A stretch of 6,291 bases of DNA from an uncultured Dysgonomonas sp. Its GTDB lineage: Bacteria > Bacteroidota > Bacteroidia > Bacteroidales > Dysgonomonadaceae. Every line of letters begins with the position of its first letter. Positions within the stretch are counted from its first letter, which is position 1. Shown here in pieces: positions 5,243-6,291 of this stretch. The notes below the pieces were generated by a model. That model made no database searches. It was not told where the DNA came from and saw only the letters and a list, made by a program, of their open reading frames with translations. Position numbers and translations under genes: made by a program. The stretch covers positions 1 to 6,291 of the forward strand of contig CALYRA010000084.1 in assembly GCA_945292135.1 (NCBI GenBank), read 5' to 3'.

Positions 5243-6291
5243 TTATATTTTTAACAGTTTATCTATATTTTCCAACCAGTCTTTATAATCAAATCGCAAC
5301 ACGGCTGTGGCTAAGTCTTTACTATAATCCACTGATAGAGATGGTTGTTCCAAAACCTTCTTCATTCCTTGATAAACTCCTTGTCCGCTATTTTCAACCA
5401 GAATACCATATTTTCCGTTGTCTACGATATTGGCCGGTCCGCCACAGTCGGTAGTTATCACAGGCGTATTCAAAGCCATTGATTCCAACAAAGTTAATGA
5501 AAAACTTTCACGTTCGGAAACGCACAACAGCCATTTGGATTGTAAAATATATGGATATGGATTCTCTATTCGCCCTAAATAGGTTATGTATTCTGTCAAT
5601 CTTCTGTTTTCGAGTTCGGATTCGCAATCCCGCTTATTCAAATCTCCCAATATATATACATGGAAGTTATAGCCTTCGTTCTTCAATTGTTCTGAAGCGT
5701 TTATCAATCTGTCGGTACGTTTTTCGGGTGAGTTTCGGGTAATGAGTATAAAATTTGTTCGGTCTTGCGGTAAGGCTTCTATCGGCGCTTTGGATTTAAG
5801 TACGACCTGCGACAGGTCAATCGCGTTATATATCAAATGTATGTCCTGATCGGGCTTCTTCCCGCCATATAATATGTCTATATATGCTTTAAGGCAAGCG
5901 TTTGATACGCAAATAACCTTGTCAAAATTGATATATGATTTTTGGGTAATCTTAATCTGCCTTTTATTGAGCCATACCGCCAGTTTTTCTTTGAATGATC
6001 TTATTTCGTATGTATGTTTATATAGTATATTATGTATCCACAATATATTGGGTAGTTTCATTTTACTGAAAAAGCGGGCGTAAAATCCTTCTTTGAAACA
6101 GACGACTATATCATAATCTTTGTTTTTTATCTTTTTCATTTTAGAAAAGAGACGGGGATAAAAGATCATTATATTGTCGTATGCTTTTCGTTTCAATCCT
6201 CCTTTATTTTCTTTATAAAGATATTTGATTTGAACGTTTTTATTCAGTTCGGGCAACAGAATATCCTGATCTGATGGCTGGGGCAATAACA
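5243..6291 (-). CDS. GT-B (GT4-like) glycosyltransferase, N-terminus beyond right edge
   Basis: The product transfers a sugar from a nucleotide-sugar donor to a glycan or lipid-linked acceptor, probably on the cytoplasmic face of the inner membrane. The frame is open to the right edge. A TTG at 6284-6286 could give 347 residues, but the text around it (LLPQPSDQD, then LPELNKNVQIKYLY) resembles the first Rossmann domain about 50 residues in, so the true start is probably outside. Numbering from that TTG: VICVSNA at 124-130 and YNAID at 153-157 mark the end of the N-terminal domain. The donor-binding domain starts at ILITRNSPEKRTDRLI (180-195). The E-x7-E motif lies at E260-E268 (ESFSLTLLE), followed by TTDCGGPANIV at 278-288 and GKYGILV at 291-297. 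Donor and acceptor cannot be told from sequence. It ends 127 bases before parA with TAA and probably belongs to a different functional unit. Confidence 0.88.
   Translation of the reverse strand, partial: LLPQPSDQDILLPELNKNVQIKYLYKENKGGLKRKAYDNIMIFYPRLFSKMKKIKNKDYDIVVCFKEGFYARFFSKMKLPNILWIHNILYKHTYEIRSFKEKLAVWLNKRQIKITQKSYINFDKVICVSNACLKAYIDILYGGKKPDQDIHLIYNAIDLSQVVLKSKAPIEALPQDRTNFILITRNSPEKRTDRLINASEQLKNEGYNFHVYILGDLNKRDCESELENRRLTEYITYLGRIENPYPYILQSKWLLCVSERESFSLTLLESMALNTPVITTDCGGPANIVDNGKYGILVENSGQGVYQGMKKVLEQPSLSVDYSKDLATAVLRFDYKDWLENIDKLLKI

Noticed and set aside
6284..6286. TTG as the true start of the glycosyltransferase
   Set aside because: The frame stays open to the edge and the usual first strand and glycine-rich loop of the N-terminal Rossmann domain are missing, so the gene most likely starts outside the window.
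1..6291. A parS centromere site near parAB
   Set aside because: I looked for the CACGTG core of the classical parS palindrome and saw none in the window; sites may lie elsewhere on the chromosome.

Overview
The window looks like chromosomal DNA from a member of the Bacteroidota, most likely Bacteroidales. It is AT-rich, no purine-rich Shine-Dalgarno stands before any start codon, and two intergenic sites match the Bacteroidota -7 promoter box TAnnTTTG exactly. It also carries a DUF5683 membrane protein gene between parB and a LysM lytic transglycosylase gene. From memory, not a search, parA-parB-DUF5683-mltD-rel is a conserved gene order in this group. Every supported gene lies on the minus strand, so transcription runs from right to left.

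Layout in transcription order. The right edge (6291-5243) holds a GT-B family glycosyltransferase lacking its N-terminus, which lies outside the window. After a 127-base AT-rich gap comes parA (5115-4351), then parB (4314 onward), the DUF5683 gene (3379-2657), an MltD-like transglycosylase (2600-678) and, after a 118-base gap with a candidate terminator and promoter, the start of a Rel/SpoT (p)ppGpp enzyme gene (559 to the left edge). This last gene is cut by the window, but its complete hydrolase active site is visible.

Functionally the block joins chromosome segregation (ParA ATPase and ParB CTPase clamp), envelope work (DUF5683 membrane protein, peptidoglycan-cleaving MltD) and stringent-response signalling (Rel). 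The glycosyltransferase probably belongs to a separate surface-polysaccharide or glycolipid function.

The main anomaly is in parB. The reading frame from 4314 to 3406 has the length expected of a full ParB and encodes both the CTP/DNA-binding core and a well-conserved C-terminal dimerisation domain in the same frame. Three TAA codons lie within ten codons in the linker between them. The C-terminal part has no ATG, GTG or TTG of its own. The gene is therefore a recent pseudogene, makes a 224-residue ParB without its dimerisation domain, contains a sequence error, or is recoded in an unusual way. TAA ends at least three other genes here, which argues against a changed genetic code.
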